Below, in pieces: positions 9,463 through 19,514 of a stretch of 64,000 nucleotides of DNA. Position 1 is the first letter of the stretch, and each line of letters begins with the position of its first letter. The stretch spans positions 352,722-416,721 of the forward strand of contig NZ_VUOB01000010.1 of the NCBI RefSeq assembly GCF_008386585.1, given 5' to 3'. The position numbers and the translations under genes are program-made. The notes beneath the pieces are model-generated. The model worked only from the letters and a program-made list of their open reading frames with translations, was not told the DNA's origin and made no database searches. Source of the stretch: Solihabitans fulvus. GTDB taxonomy: Bacteria > Actinomycetota > Actinomycetes > Mycobacteriales > Pseudonocardiaceae.

Positions 9463-10665
9463 TCAGCTGGCCGAGAGCGTCTTCCACTGGGACCACGGGA
9501 TCTGCCAGTCGTACCAGTCGTACTTGGCCGGCAGCGTGGTGATCGAGCCGGTCACCTCGACCGGGTCGCCGATCAGCGAGCTGTCGTAGTAGGCCTTCGC
9601 GTCGGCCTCAAGCAGGTTCGCGCAGCCGTGCGAGCTGTTCTTCTTCCCGATGTTGGCCGCGTTGTCGTTGTTCTCGTGGATGAACTCGCCGTGGTTGGAG
9701 AACCGGACCGCCCACTTCTTCACCACGTTGGTGTAGCCGTACTGCGGGTTGTCGAAGCTCCACTTGGCGTCCTTCTGCATGACCACGAAGGTGCCGTTGG
9801 GCGTGGTGCGCTCGGCGTCGTTGTCCAGGCCGAAGCTGGCCGGGTAGCTGGCGGTCTGGTGGCCGTCGCGCAGCACCACGAGCTGGTGGGTCGGCACGTC
9901 GATCTTGACGACCTGGTTGCGGCCGATGGTGAAGTCGCTGGTCAGGTCGTCGACGCCGTACGCGCCGTCGCCGTAGGCCACGCCGTAGAGCTTCGCGTCG
10001 ACGTGCACCTTGGTGTTCTCCGGCCAGTACTTCGACGGCCGGAAGTTCACCTGCTGCGGGTTGAGCCATGCCCAGGTGCCGTCGGACGCCGGGGTCACCG
10101 AGAGCGCCTTCTGCGCGGCGACGCGGTCCTTGACCGGCTTGTCGAACTTGACGCTGATCGGCATCGCGACGCCGACGGTCTGGTTGTCGGTCGGGTTCAC
10201 CGTGGCGCGGATCTTCGCGGTCGGCGTCAGCGTGGTGAACGCGCCCTTGAGGTCGGCGGTCTTGTTGTCGGTGCCCGTCGCCTTGCCGGCATAGGTGTAG
10301 GTCTTGCCGTAGCCGAGCGACTCGGTGGAGGTCCAGGTGTGCTTGTCGGCGGCGATCTGGCCCTGGATGGCCTTGCCCTCGGGGTTGGTGACCGAGACCT
10401 CGGTCAGGGTGCCCTCGGCGACGCTGACCTGCACAGGCACGTTCACGGCGACGTCCTTGGCCCCGTCGGCGGGCACCGCGGTGAACTTGGCGACCGGGGC
10501 CGCCTCGGCCTTGCTGGTGTTCCCGCCAGCCGACCCCCCGCTGCCGGACTTGCCGTCGCTGCCACCGGAGCACCCGGCGATGAGCGCCAGACCGGCGACG
10601 AGGACGAGGCTCATCCCCACCACCCGGCGTCTCGCCAGGAACCCTCTGCCCGCTGCCTCCACCAT
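9463..10665 (-). CDS. L,D-transpeptidase lipoprotein (LprQ/LdtMt5 type)
   Basis: Cell-wall enzyme that forms 3-3 peptidoglycan cross-links, 400 residues, lipid-anchored outside the membrane. The order is signal peptide with lipobox LIAGC (Cys32), Gly/Ser linker, two bacterial Ig-like domains (about 60-245) and a YkuD domain (about 250-375). The YkuD motif reads FIHENND...SSHGCANL with catalytic Cys348. The start is ATG 10665, with GGAGG six bases upstream. From memory its position between murB and mshA matches M. tuberculosis lprQ. A second copy of the family lies at 48044-49273. Confidence 0.93.
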   Translation of the reverse strand: MVEAAGRGFLARRRVVGMSLVLVAGLALIAGCSGGSDGKSGSGGSAGGNTSKAEAAPVAKFTAVPADGAKDVAVNVPVQVSVAEGTLTEVSVTNPEGKAIQGQIAADKHTWTSTESLGYGKTYTYAGKATGTDNKTADLKGAFTTLTPTAKIRATVNPTDNQTVGVAMPISVKFDKPVKDRVAAQKALSVTPASDGTWAWLNPQQVNFRPSKYWPENTKVHVDAKLYGVAYGDGAYGVDDLTSDFTIGRNQVVKIDVPTHQLVVLRDGHQTASYPASFGLDNDAERTTPNGTFVVMQKDAKWSFDNPQYGYTNVVKKWAVRFSNHGEFIHENNDNAANIGKKNSSHGCANLLEADAKAYYDSSLIGDPVEVTGSITTLPAKYDWYDWQIPWSQWKTLSAS

Positions 10666-10860
10666 GAACCTCCAACGCCGTTCGGATGCCGGAACCGCGC
10701 CGGCCACCCGCCCCCTCGGCGGACACCAGCTTGTTTCCCCCACAAGTACAAGACGTTTCAAGGAGCGTCCGGTATGCGGAGTAGGTACGTGATGCTGGTC
10801 ATACCTATGCGCAGCGGCAGGTCCGCGAGCTGGACGTGCCCGAACCGTGACCAACCGGCG

Positions 10861-10893
10861 CGGGTGCGGGGTGGTTTCGGCACCCCGCACCCG
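10861..10893 (-). terminator. Hairpin after the surface-protein gene
   Basis: Perfect 13-bp stem (10861-10873 and 10881-10893) with a 7-nt GTTTCGG loop, 40 bases past the surface-protein stop codon. Confidence 0.72.
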
Positions 10894-10933
10894 TCCGTTC
10901 GGGCAGGTCGGTCGATCGCGGTCGGTCAGTCGG

Positions 10934-12829
10934 TCAGGAGGTGACGCGCCGCCGCCGCGCGAACAGCACCGCGCCGAGGCCGGCGGCCAGCACGGCGAGG
11001 CCGCCGACGGACAGGCCGATCACGCTCGCTCCGGTGTTGGCGAGGGTGGTGGTGTCGTCGGCCGGCTTGGCCGTGTTCGCGGCGACGTCGGAGACGTTGG
11101 CCACCGGCTGGACCGGCTGCTGCGTCACCGGAGCAGGCGGCACGACATCGGTCTCCGGCACATCCGGCCCCGGCTTGAACCGCATGTACTCCTCCCCCTG
11201 GCACTGGTACGTGCAGGTGCCGACGACGGCGTACTTCCACTGGTCGGCGTACGCCCACGGGCCGAACACGCGCACCTCGTAGAGGCCGGGCGGCAGGTCC
11301 TTGAAGACGACCCGCCCCTCGGCGTCGGCCATCGCCTTCGCGACCACGTTGCCGCTGCCCGGGTCGACGAGGCCGACCTTGACGTTCGCGATCTCCTCGC
11401 CGGGGTCGAGCGTGTAGTTGTCGTTGCGGTCGTAGAAGATCCGCAGCTTCTTGTCCGCGTGCGGACCCGGCACCTTGGCGGAGACGAACACGGTGGGCCC
11501 GCCTACGGGGCCAGGGCCGCCCGGACCCGGCTCGAACACGGCGTCGACGCTGACGTAGCCGTACTTGGTCGACTCCTGCGGCACGGTGCCGGTCACGTCG
11601 AACACGCGCGTCTCGCCGGCGTTGAGGGTCACGCCTGGTCCGTTGTCAGCGAACTGGGTCCAGTCCATGTAGCCCCGCAGGTGCTGCGGCGCGCCGCCGT
11701 AGCCGTCGAAATAGCCCCTGATGCCGGAGATCGTGACTGTTCCCGTGTTGGACAACGTGATCCTGACGTGCGCGGTGTCGCCGGGCTGGTAGGTGTCCTT
11801 GTCCAGCTCCAGCTTCGCGTGCAGCTGGTCGGAGAGCGGACGGACCGTGCGGAGCCGCAGGTTCGCGCTCCGGTCACTGCCGTCGACCTCGACCGTGGTG
11901 CTGCCGCTGCCGGACGGCTGGATCCAGCCGTCCGGCAGCTGGTTGACGTAGAGCGAGTACTGCTGGACGGGCAGGTTCGGGATGGTGAACCGGCCGCTCG
12001 CGTCCGTGATCGCCTTCGGCGAGTGGTCGCCGATGGTCCCGGACACCGCGACCTCGACGCCGGCCAGCCCTTCGCCCTCGTCGAAGGTCCCGTTGCCGTT
12101 CCGGTCGCCGAACACGATCCCGCTGGCAGTTCCCTTCGCCGAGGCGGGGTCGACGATCGGAAGGGTCAGCTCGGCCACATGGTCCTGGTACGGCCGCACG
12201 TCGTTGTGGGCGTTCACGGTGTACCGGACCCGAGGCAGCCCCTGGTTCCAGTAGCTCACCTTGCCGATCAGGTGGTAGACCCGGCTGGCGCCCGCCTCGA
12301 TGGTGACACCGTGGTCGTCCGGGCCGGTCGCCTGGAAGCCGTCGTAGGAGGTGTAGGACACGTACGAGCCGGACACGCCGGAAGCCCAGCCGCCCACCTC
12401 GGTCGCGGCGGCGGTGCCCGTGTTGGTGACGGTCAACGTCACCGAGATCGGGTCGCCAACCAGGACGGGATGCGACGTGTCGACGGCGGCGCTCAGGGTC
12501 ACGTGCGCCCCGGTCGGCAGCGCGTCGGGCTGCTTCGGCGGCGCGCTCTGGCTCGACTGCTCGGCCGACGGCGCACTCGATGCGGTGCCGCTCGACGGGG
12601 TGCCACTCGACGGCGCACTGCTCGACGGCGCACTGCTCGACGTGGCTCCGGTGGAGGGCGCGCTGCTCGACGGCGCGGCGACGGCACTGCTGCTCGGCGC
12701 GGCGGACTGTTCGGTGGACGGCGCGGGATCGGCGAACGCGGCGGGCGCGATCAGCGCCCCGCCGAGCGATAACGCCAGGGCGAGCGCGCCGCAGCGCCTC
12801 GCCACCCTGCCCAAGGGTCGTCTGGACAT
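10934..12829 (-). CDS. Sortase-anchored surface protein with SdrD-B/Cna-B-like domains and LANTG signal
   Basis: Secreted wall-anchored protein, 631 residues. It has a signal peptide (ending near FADPAPS), a Ser/Ala/Pro-rich stalk (about 40-105), and two kinds of beta-sandwich repeats: CARDB/DUF11-like (VTLTVTNTGTAAATEVGG; VRITLSNTGTVTISG) alternating with SdrD-B-like (FGDRNGNGTFDEGE; YDRNDNYTLDPGEE, whose Asp/Asn pattern suggests calcium binding). LANTG at 596-600, a membrane helix and RRRR end the protein. LAxTG signals are known substrates of class E sortases; no sortase gene is in the window. The start is ATG 12829, with a GGGGGA site upstream. Ligand unknown. Confidence 0.88.
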   Translation of the reverse strand: MSRRPLGRVARRCGALALALSLGGALIAPAAFADPAPSTEQSAAPSSSAVAAPSSSAPSTGATSSSAPSSSAPSSGTPSSGTASSAPSAEQSSQSAPPKQPDALPTGAHVTLSAAVDTSHPVLVGDPISVTLTVTNTGTAAATEVGGWASGVSGSYVSYTSYDGFQATGPDDHGVTIEAGASRVYHLIGKVSYWNQGLPRVRYTVNAHNDVRPYQDHVAELTLPIVDPASAKGTASGIVFGDRNGNGTFDEGEGLAGVEVAVSGTIGDHSPKAITDASGRFTIPNLPVQQYSLYVNQLPDGWIQPSGSGSTTVEVDGSDRSANLRLRTVRPLSDQLHAKLELDKDTYQPGDTAHVRITLSNTGTVTISGIRGYFDGYGGAPQHLRGYMDWTQFADNGPGVTLNAGETRVFDVTGTVPQESTKYGYVSVDAVFEPGPGGPGPVGGPTVFVSAKVPGPHADKKLRIFYDRNDNYTLDPGEEIANVKVGLVDPGSGNVVAKAMADAEGRVVFKDLPPGLYEVRVFGPWAYADQWKYAVVGTCTYQCQGEEYMRFKPGPDVPETDVVPPAPVTQQPVQPVANVSDVAANTAKPADDTTTLANTGASVIGLSVGGLAVLAAGLGAVLFARRRRVTS

Positions 12830-12998
12830 ACGGAATTTCCCCCATATGAAGGGCCGTGCCCCGACGCGCGACCGCCCCCCGACAATCACGCGGAGCGTCT
12901 CGAGTACGGCCTCGGATTTGTCTGAACCAGCGGACCGTATCGACACACACGGTTCTCCCAGGCAGTCGTGATCAAGCCGCAACACGCAGTCAGCTGGC

Positions 12999-14030
12999 TC
13001 AGCTGACGAGGATGTCCACGTCGAGCTCGTCGAGCACCCTGGCGATCGGGTTGGCGAAGCCGTGCGTGCCGGCCGCGTTGCCGGCGAAGTAGAGCCCGAC
13101 GATCCGGTTCGCCTCGTCGACCAACACTGACCCCGAGTCGCCCCGGTCGCCGAAGCCGAAGCCGGGATCGGCGGCCACCCTCAGCTGGTCGCGCAGGGTC
13201 CGCACGCCGATGCCGTCGCCGAAGTCCACCGACAGCGTCAGATCCGTGGACACCACGACGCCTGCCGTGAGTGCGGTAGTGCGGCCGCGCTTGCGCACCC
13301 TGGCGCCGACGTCCGCGACCGCGTGGCCGCGGACCGGCCCGATGTCCACGATCGACGGCTCGTACCGCACGGCCGGGTCGAGCAGCAGTGCCGCGCCGTT
13401 CACCGCGCCGGACAGCGCGGCGCGGGCCAGCGTGCCGAGCACCGTGCCCGAACACGAGCCGCCGTCGACCCTGGACGGGTGCGCCATCTCGTCCCCGACC
13501 ATCCACGCGTCGTCGACGCAGGCCACGTGGAAGTTGGTCAGCGCCATCACCTGCCCGAGCCCGGTGCGGTCGGTGACCAGCGCGCCGAGCGTCCCGACGA
13601 TGACGTAGTCGCCCGTCTCGGGCGCGTCCGGCGGCACCAGCCGAATCGACCGGCACGGCCCGACGCTGATGCCGCCGACCACCACGTCGTGCCGTTCCGC
13701 GCCCAACACCGGCACGGCCAACGGCGGACCGTCCACCGGCGGGCCGTCCGCCGACAGCAGGGCCCGGTGCAGCACGACCTCGTCCTCGACCACGTCGACG
13801 GGCACGCCGCGCACCGCGGCCGGGATGAGCTGGCCGGCCGGCACCCTCTCGCGCGGCAGCTTGGCCAGCACGGACACCACGATGGCGGGCTGCCCGGTCT
13901 CTCGGCCGGCGACGGTCCGCCTGCCGATGTCCACGGCGACCACGCCCGGCAGCGCGAGAAGATCGTCCTCGACCTCGTGCTTCACGGCTCGGATCGCGCG
14001 GCGCAGCCGCTCCTGACGGCGGTTGGTCAC
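12999..14030 (-). CDS. Trypsin-like serine protease domain protein
   Basis: 343 residues with an S1-like chymotrypsin fold. The probable catalytic His168 lies in ALTNFHVAC and Ser299 in FGDRGDSGSVLV; the Asp is less clear (Asp218 or Asp229). There is no signal peptide, so it appears intracellular, unlike most secreted S1 proteases; it resembles the NAL1-like/nuclease-associated group. The first 80 residues form a separate alpha/beta unit found in such actinobacterial proteins. The start is GTG 14030 with GGAGG five bases upstream. Substrate unknown; activity is inferred from the intact GDSGS motif. Confidence 0.78.
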   Translation of the reverse strand: MTNRRQERLRRAIRAVKHEVEDDLLALPGVVAVDIGRRTVAGRETGQPAIVVSVLAKLPRERVPAGQLIPAAVRGVPVDVVEDEVVLHRALLSADGPPVDGPPLAVPVLGAERHDVVVGGISVGPCRSIRLVPPDAPETGDYVIVGTLGALVTDRTGLGQVMALTNFHVACVDDAWMVGDEMAHPSRVDGGSCSGTVLGTLARAALSGAVNGAALLLDPAVRYEPSIVDIGPVRGHAVADVGARVRKRGRTTALTAGVVVSTDLTLSVDFGDGIGVRTLRDQLRVAADPGFGFGDRGDSGSVLVDEANRIVGLYFAGNAAGTHGFANPIARVLDELDVDILVS

Positions 14031-14144
14031 GGCGACCTCCTCGACCTGATGAAGCCCCCACCACTATCAAACACGCGTGGTCAGGCCAAGGTCACTTGGA
14101 GTCACCCATTCAGCGGTTCAACCGGACAGGACAGCCGGAACTGC

Positions 14145-15236
<1,092 letters not shown>

Positions 15237-15244
15237 GGGCGTCA

Positions 15245-15254
15245 ACGGTAGCCT
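15245..15254. promoter_or_regulatory. Overlapping bidirectional -10 elements for murB and DUF2505
   Basis: On the plus strand TAGCCT (15249-15254) ends 7 bases before the DUF2505 ATG. On the minus strand TACCGT (15250-15245) ends 8 bases before the murB GTG. The two hexamers share the central TA pair. Both fit TANNNT and the spacing expected for leaderless transcripts. Confidence 0.6.
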
Positions 15255-15261
15255 CCGCGAC

Positions 15262-15768
15262 ATGGCACGCCGCATCGAGCACCTGACCACGGCCTCGTGG
15301 CCAGCGGACCGAGTTCACCACGCCCTGGTCGACCCGACGTACCTGCGCGACAGGTTGGCGGCGATCGGCGGCGTCGGCGCCGAGCTGGTCGCGCACAACG
15401 CGGCCAACGGGACGGTCGCCTACCAGCTTCGGCAGGGCGTGCCGGCGGCCGAGCTGCCGTCGATGGCGCGCAGCTTCCTCGGCGGCGACCTGGTGATCAA
15501 GCGGGTGGAGACGTGGCGCACGGCCGGCGACGGCTACGAGGGCACGTTCGAGGCCACCATCAACGGCGTCCCCGGCGAGGTGACCGGCACGATGAGCCTC
15601 GCCGACACCGGGTCGGGCGGCAGCGAGCTGGCGCTGCGCGGCCAGGCCAGGGTGGGCATCCCGCTGGTCGGCGGCAAGTTCGAGGAGCTGATCGTCGAAC
15701 AGGTCGGCAAGCTGCTCGACAAGGAGGCCGCGTTCACCATGAGCTGGCTGGCCGAGCACCCGTCCTGA
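15262..15768 (+). CDS. DUF2505 domain protein
   Basis: 168 residues, related by fold to START/SRPBCC-like lipid-binding proteins as the family is described; exact role unknown. The domain fills the protein (RIEHLTTASWPADRV to AFTMSWLAEHP). The start is ATG 15262, with a -10 element 7 bases upstream. Its TGA overlaps the next ATG by one base, coupling it to a methyltransferase. The arrangement opposite murB is also seen in mycobacteria (Rv0481c-murB, from memory). Confidence 0.88.
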   Translation: MARRIEHLTTASWPADRVHHALVDPTYLRDRLAAIGGVGAELVAHNAANGTVAYQLRQGVPAAELPSMARSFLGGDLVIKRVETWRTAGDGYEGTFEATINGVPGEVTGTMSLADTGSGGSELALRGQARVGIPLVGGKFEELIVEQVGKLLDKEAAFTMSWLAEHPS

Positions 15769-16601
15769 TGGCCCGCAAGCCCCGCCTCGCGGCCGGTCGG
15801 GCGCGCGCGCTCGGCCTGCCGACCAGGGGCACCACCAACCAGAACCGGCTGCGCAGGGTGGACAGGTGGCTGGTCGGCACGCCCATGGTCGCGCAGGCGC
15901 TGCGCGCGTCGGCCGACCCGCTGGTGGTCGATCTCGGCTACGGCGCGTCGCCGGTGACCACGGTGGAGCTGGCCGCGCGGCTGCGCGCGGTGCGGCCGGA
16001 CCTGCGCGTGCTCGGCCTCGAACTGGACCCCGAGCGGGTCGCGGCCGGCGAGGCCGCCGCCGACCCGCCGAGGCTGGAGTTCCGGCGCGGCGGGTTCGAG
16101 CTGGCCGGCCGGCGGCCGACGCTGCTGCGCGCGTTCAACGTCCTGCGGCAGTACGAGGAGGCCGACGCGCTGGCCGCGTGGGCCACCATGCTGGCGCGGC
16201 TCGCGCCCGGCGGGCTGCTGGTGGAGGGCACCTGCGACGAGATCGGCCGACGGTGCTCCTGGGTGACGCTCGACGCGACCGGGCCGCTGACGTTCACCCT
16301 CGCCTGCCTGCCCTCCGACCTTGACACCCCATCCGACCTGGCCGAACGGCTGCCCAAGGCGTTGATCCATCGCAACGTGCCCGGCGAGCGGGTGCACGCG
16401 CTGCTGGCCGAGCTGGACGCCTGCTGGGCGACCTCGGCGCCGTTCGCGCCGTTCGGCCCGCGCGCCCGCTGGGTCGAGTCGGTGCGGCTGCTGGCCGAAC
16501 GCGGCTGGCCGGTGCTGGACGGGCGGCGGCGCTGGCGGCTCGGCGAGGTGACGCTCGACTGGTTCTGCGTCGCACCGGAAATCCCCGGCGCCGATCACTA
16601 G
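15768..16601 (+). CDS. Class I SAM-dependent methyltransferase
   Basis: 277 residues. The SAM-binding motif I reads VVDLGYGASPVTTVELA and motif II GLELDPERV, and motif IV lies near LAPGGLLVEGTCDEIG, which places it in the Rossmann methyltransferase fold. The basic N-terminus (KPRLAAGRARALGLPTRG) could bind RNA or a phosphate-rich ligand. The ATG overlaps the DUF2505 stop (TGATG), so the pair is translationally coupled. Substrate unknown. Confidence 0.83.
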   Translation: MARKPRLAAGRARALGLPTRGTTNQNRLRRVDRWLVGTPMVAQALRASADPLVVDLGYGASPVTTVELAARLRAVRPDLRVLGLELDPERVAAGEAAADPPRLEFRRGGFELAGRRPTLLRAFNVLRQYEEADALAAWATMLARLAPGGLLVEGTCDEIGRRCSWVTLDATGPLTFTLACLPSDLDTPSDLAERLPKALIHRNVPGERVHALLAELDACWATSAPFAPFGPRARWVESVRLLAERGWPVLDGRRRWRLGEVTLDWFCVAPEIPGADH

Positions 16602-16611
16602 GGTTGGTCCC

Positions 16612-17370
16612 GTGGAACACGCGGACCTTGTGCGACAGGTGGAGATCCAGGCTGCGGCACTGCGGGCAGCCGTGCTGGCGGCCGGGCCGGACACGTCCGT
16701 GCCGACCTGCCCCGGCTGGACCGTGCAGAAGCTGGTCGCGCACGTGGCCAGGGTGCACGGCTGGGCGGCCGAGGCCCTGCGGACCAGCCCGACCGCGCCG
16801 GTGCCCGACTTCCCCTCCGCGCCGAGGGACTGGGACGAGTTGCTGGCGTGGTGGGACGAGCGGCGGGACACGCTGCTCGACCGGCTCCGCTCGACCCCGC
16901 CCGACGCGCCCGCCTGGACGTTCAGCTCCCCGGACGGGCCGTCGTTCGCCGGGTTCTGGGCCCGCCGACAGGCCCACGAGACGGCCGTGCACCGGCTGGA
17001 CGCCGAGCACGCGCTGGCCGGCAGCGACAACCCGTCGGTCCTGCCGACGCTGCTGTTCGAGCCCGAGTTCGCGGCCGACGGCATCGAGGAGATGCTGTTC
17101 GACATGATGCCTCGGGTCCGCTCGCACTGGGCCGAGTCGCCCGCGACCGGCCGGGTGCTGCTGCACGCCGCCGACGTTGGCCGCGCCTGGGAGGTGCGGT
17201 TGGCGGCGGGCGAGCTTCCCGAGGTCGGGCCGACGCGGGACTCCGCCACCACCGAGGACGCCTCGATCGTCGGCACCGCCGACGCCGTCTACCGGGCCAC
17301 CTGGGGACGCCCGAGCACCGCGGTCCGGACGGGCGACGCGACGCTGCTCGCCGCGCTCCGCACGCCCTGA
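16612..17370 (+). CDS. Mycothiol-dependent maleylpyruvate isomerase-family enzyme
   Basis: 252 residues of the MDMPI/DinB-like superfamily. The N-terminal four-helix bundle carries the metal ligands expected of the family: His in LVAHVARVHGW and the E-x-x-x-H segment ARRQAHETAVHRLDAE; a C-terminal MDMPI domain follows. By family it uses mycothiol or a metal in small-molecule conversion; the true substrate is unknown. The start is GTG 16612. TAGGGT (16599-16604) ends 7 bases before it, giving a probable leaderless promoter inside the end of the preceding gene. Confidence 0.87.
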   Translation: MEHADLVRQVEIQAAALRAAVLAAGPDTSVPTCPGWTVQKLVAHVARVHGWAAEALRTSPTAPVPDFPSAPRDWDELLAWWDERRDTLLDRLRSTPPDAPAWTFSSPDGPSFAGFWARRQAHETAVHRLDAEHALAGSDNPSVLPTLLFEPEFAADGIEEMLFDMMPRVRSHWAESPATGRVLLHAADVGRAWEVRLAAGELPEVGPTRDSATTEDASIVGTADAVYRATWGRPSTAVRTGDATLLAALRTP

Positions 17371-17418
17371 CCAGCACCGACCAGCAGCGCTGAACGCCGC
17401 CTGGAAGACTGCACAGCC

Positions 17419-18294
17419 GTGCCAGCCCCCGAACGCCGCTTCGTGATCACCTTCGGTTGCCCCGACCGCACCGGCATCGTGGCGAGGATCGCCTCGTTCC
17501 TCGCCGACGCGGGCGGCTGGATCGTGGAGGCGGCCTATCACACGGATCCGGACAGGGGCTGGTTCTTCACCCGCCAGGAGGTGCGCGCCGACTCGCTGCC
17601 GTTCGGCGTCGACGAGCTGCGCGCCCGCTTCGGCGACATCGCCAGGGAGCTCGGCGCGGTCACGGACTGGCGGGTGACCGACACCGGGGAGCGCCGCAGG
17701 GTGGTGATCCTGGTGTCCAAGGAGTCGCACTGCCTGTACGACCTGCTCGGCAGGGTCGCCTCCGGCGAGCTGGACGTCGACGTGTCGGCGGTGATCGGCA
17801 ACCACGCAGGGCTCGCCGACATCACCAAGGCGCACGGCATCCCGTTCCACCACGTGCCGTTCCCCACCGCCGACCCCGAGGGCCGGCAGGCGGCGTTCGC
17901 GCAGCTGCGGCAGCTGGTCGACCGGCACGACCCGCACGCGGTGGTGCTGGCCAGGTTCATGCAGGTGCTGCCACCCGAGCTGTGCGCGGACTGGGCGGGG
18001 CGGGCGCTGAACATCCACCACAGCTTCCTGCCCTCGTTCGTCGGGGCGCGGCCCTACCACCAGGCGCACCGGCGCGGCGTGAAGCTGGTCGGCGCGACCT
18101 GCCATTACGTCACGGCCGACCTGGACGCCGGGCCGATCATCGAGCAGGACGTGATCAGGGTCAGCCACGGCGACTCGATCGGCGACATGGTGCGCAAGGG
18201 CCGCGACATCGAGAAGGTCGTGCTGGCGCGCGGGCTGCGCTGGCACCTGGAAGACCGCGTTCTGGTGCACGGCAACCAGACCGTGATCTTCTGA
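17419..18294 (+). CDS. purU: Formyltetrahydrofolate deformylase
   Basis: Hydrolyses 10-formyl-THF to formate and THF, balancing one-carbon pools for purine synthesis; 291 residues, full length. An N-terminal ACT domain (ITFGCPDRTGIVARIASFL) is followed by the formyltransferase domain. Catalytic residues are seen in NIHHSFLPSF (Asn, His) and ATCHYVTADLDAGPIIEQD (His, Asp). The start is GTG 17419, about 48 bases after the MDMPI-type gene. Confidence 0.94.
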   Translation: MPAPERRFVITFGCPDRTGIVARIASFLADAGGWIVEAAYHTDPDRGWFFTRQEVRADSLPFGVDELRARFGDIARELGAVTDWRVTDTGERRRVVILVSKESHCLYDLLGRVASGELDVDVSAVIGNHAGLADITKAHGIPFHHVPFPTADPEGRQAAFAQLRQLVDRHDPHAVVLARFMQVLPPELCADWAGRALNIHHSFLPSFVGARPYHQAHRRGVKLVGATCHYVTADLDAGPIIEQDVIRVSHGDSIGDMVRKGRDIEKVVLARGLRWHLEDRVLVHGNQTVIF

Positions 18295-18308
18295 CCTACG
18301 CTTCGGCC

Positions 18309-19475
18309 ATGCGCACCGAGATCGGCGACCTGCCCACGTTACGCACGCACCGGGACGCCGGCCGCGACCTGCGCCACACCGTGCTGATCGGGCTGGACCT
18401 CACCGGGCCCGAGGACGACGCGCTGCTGCGCACGGCGCTGGACGGCGCGCTGCTGCTGGGCTGCCGGCTGACGTCCCGCTCGCGGGAACGCGCTGAGGCT
18501 GCGGGCGCGCTGCTGTTCCCCGACATTCCCGAGCTGCCCTACCAGGTCTACCGGGCGCGGCTGTACACGCCGGACGAGCTGTTCGCCGGCTTCGACCCGG
18601 CCGAGCCGGGGTCCTACGCCGGGACGCTGGACGCCAGTGTCTACCGGTATAGCCGGGACCAGGGCGCGCAGCCGGATCCGTTGCACGCCTTGGCACAGCG
18701 GCTGCACGACCACTCGATCACGGCGGCGCTGGACGATCTGCTCACCAGGTGCGCGGCGGCCGGGCGCGGCGGTCCCGTCGCGGTGATGGGCGGGCACGCG
18801 ATGGCCAGGGGCTCGGCCGAGTACCGGGACGCCGTCGCGCTCGGCGTCGCGCTCGGGCGCAGCCCGGCCAGGTTCACCGTGCTCACCGGGGGCGGGCCAG
18901 GCGCGATGGAGGCGGTCCCGCTCGGCGTGCGGCTGCGTGACGCCGATCAGTCCACTGTGGATAGTGCATTGGCGAAACTTGGCACTGTGCCGACCTTCGG
19001 CAACGGCGGGACCACCGTGGATCCCGCCGCCGTCGGCGCGTGGCTGGCCGCCGCGCCCACCCTTCCCGCCGGAGAGGCCGACGCGGACGACCTGCCCCGC
19101 ACCATCGGCATCCCGACCTGGTTCTACGGCCACGAGCCGCCGAACCCGGCCTGCGAGGCGCACGCCAAGTACTTCGCCAACTCGGTGCGCGAGGACGGCC
19201 TGCTCACGGTGGCCACCGGCGGCGTGGTCTACACCCCGGGCAGCGCGGGCACCGTGCAGGAGGTGTTCCAGGACTACAGCCAGAACCACTACGGCTCGGT
19301 AGGCCCGGCGGCCCCGATGGTGTTCCTGGGCAAGGACTTCTGGGTCAACGAGGTGCCGGCCGCGCCGCTCGTGCAGCAGCTGGCCAGGGGCCGCGACGCG
19401 GAACGGTGGATCCTGGTCACCGACGACATCGCCGAGGCCGTCGAGCTCCTGGAGGAGTACGAGGCGCAGCGCTGA
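18309..19475 (+). CDS. LOG-family Rossmann nucleotide-binding protein
   Basis: 388 residues. The core (about 155-370) has the LOG/lysine-decarboxylase-like fold: VAVMGGHAMARGS, VLTGGGPGAMEAVPLG and a catalytic-loop motif reading TPGSAGTVQE. In cytokinin-activating LOG enzymes that loop is PGGxGTxxE; here the second Gly is Ser, so catalytic identity is uncertain. An N-terminal domain of about 150 residues precedes it. The start is ATG 18309, six bases after TACGCT (18297-18302), a likely leaderless promoter just past the purU stop. Confidence 0.75.
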   Translation: MRTEIGDLPTLRTHRDAGRDLRHTVLIGLDLTGPEDDALLRTALDGALLLGCRLTSRSRERAEAAGALLFPDIPELPYQVYRARLYTPDELFAGFDPAEPGSYAGTLDASVYRYSRDQGAQPDPLHALAQRLHDHSITAALDDLLTRCAAAGRGGPVAVMGGHAMARGSAEYRDAVALGVALGRSPARFTVLTGGGPGAMEAVPLGVRLRDADQSTVDSALAKLGTVPTFGNGGTTVDPAAVGAWLAAAPTLPAGEADADDLPRTIGIPTWFYGHEPPNPACEAHAKYFANSVREDGLLTVATGGVVYTPGSAGTVQEVFQDYSQNHYGSVGPAAPMVFLGKDFWVNEVPAAPLVQQLARGRDAERWILVTDDIAEAVELLEEYEAQR

Positions 19476-19514
19476 CCCGGATCAGTCAGCGCACAGAAGG
19501 ACGCCACGGGCTCC

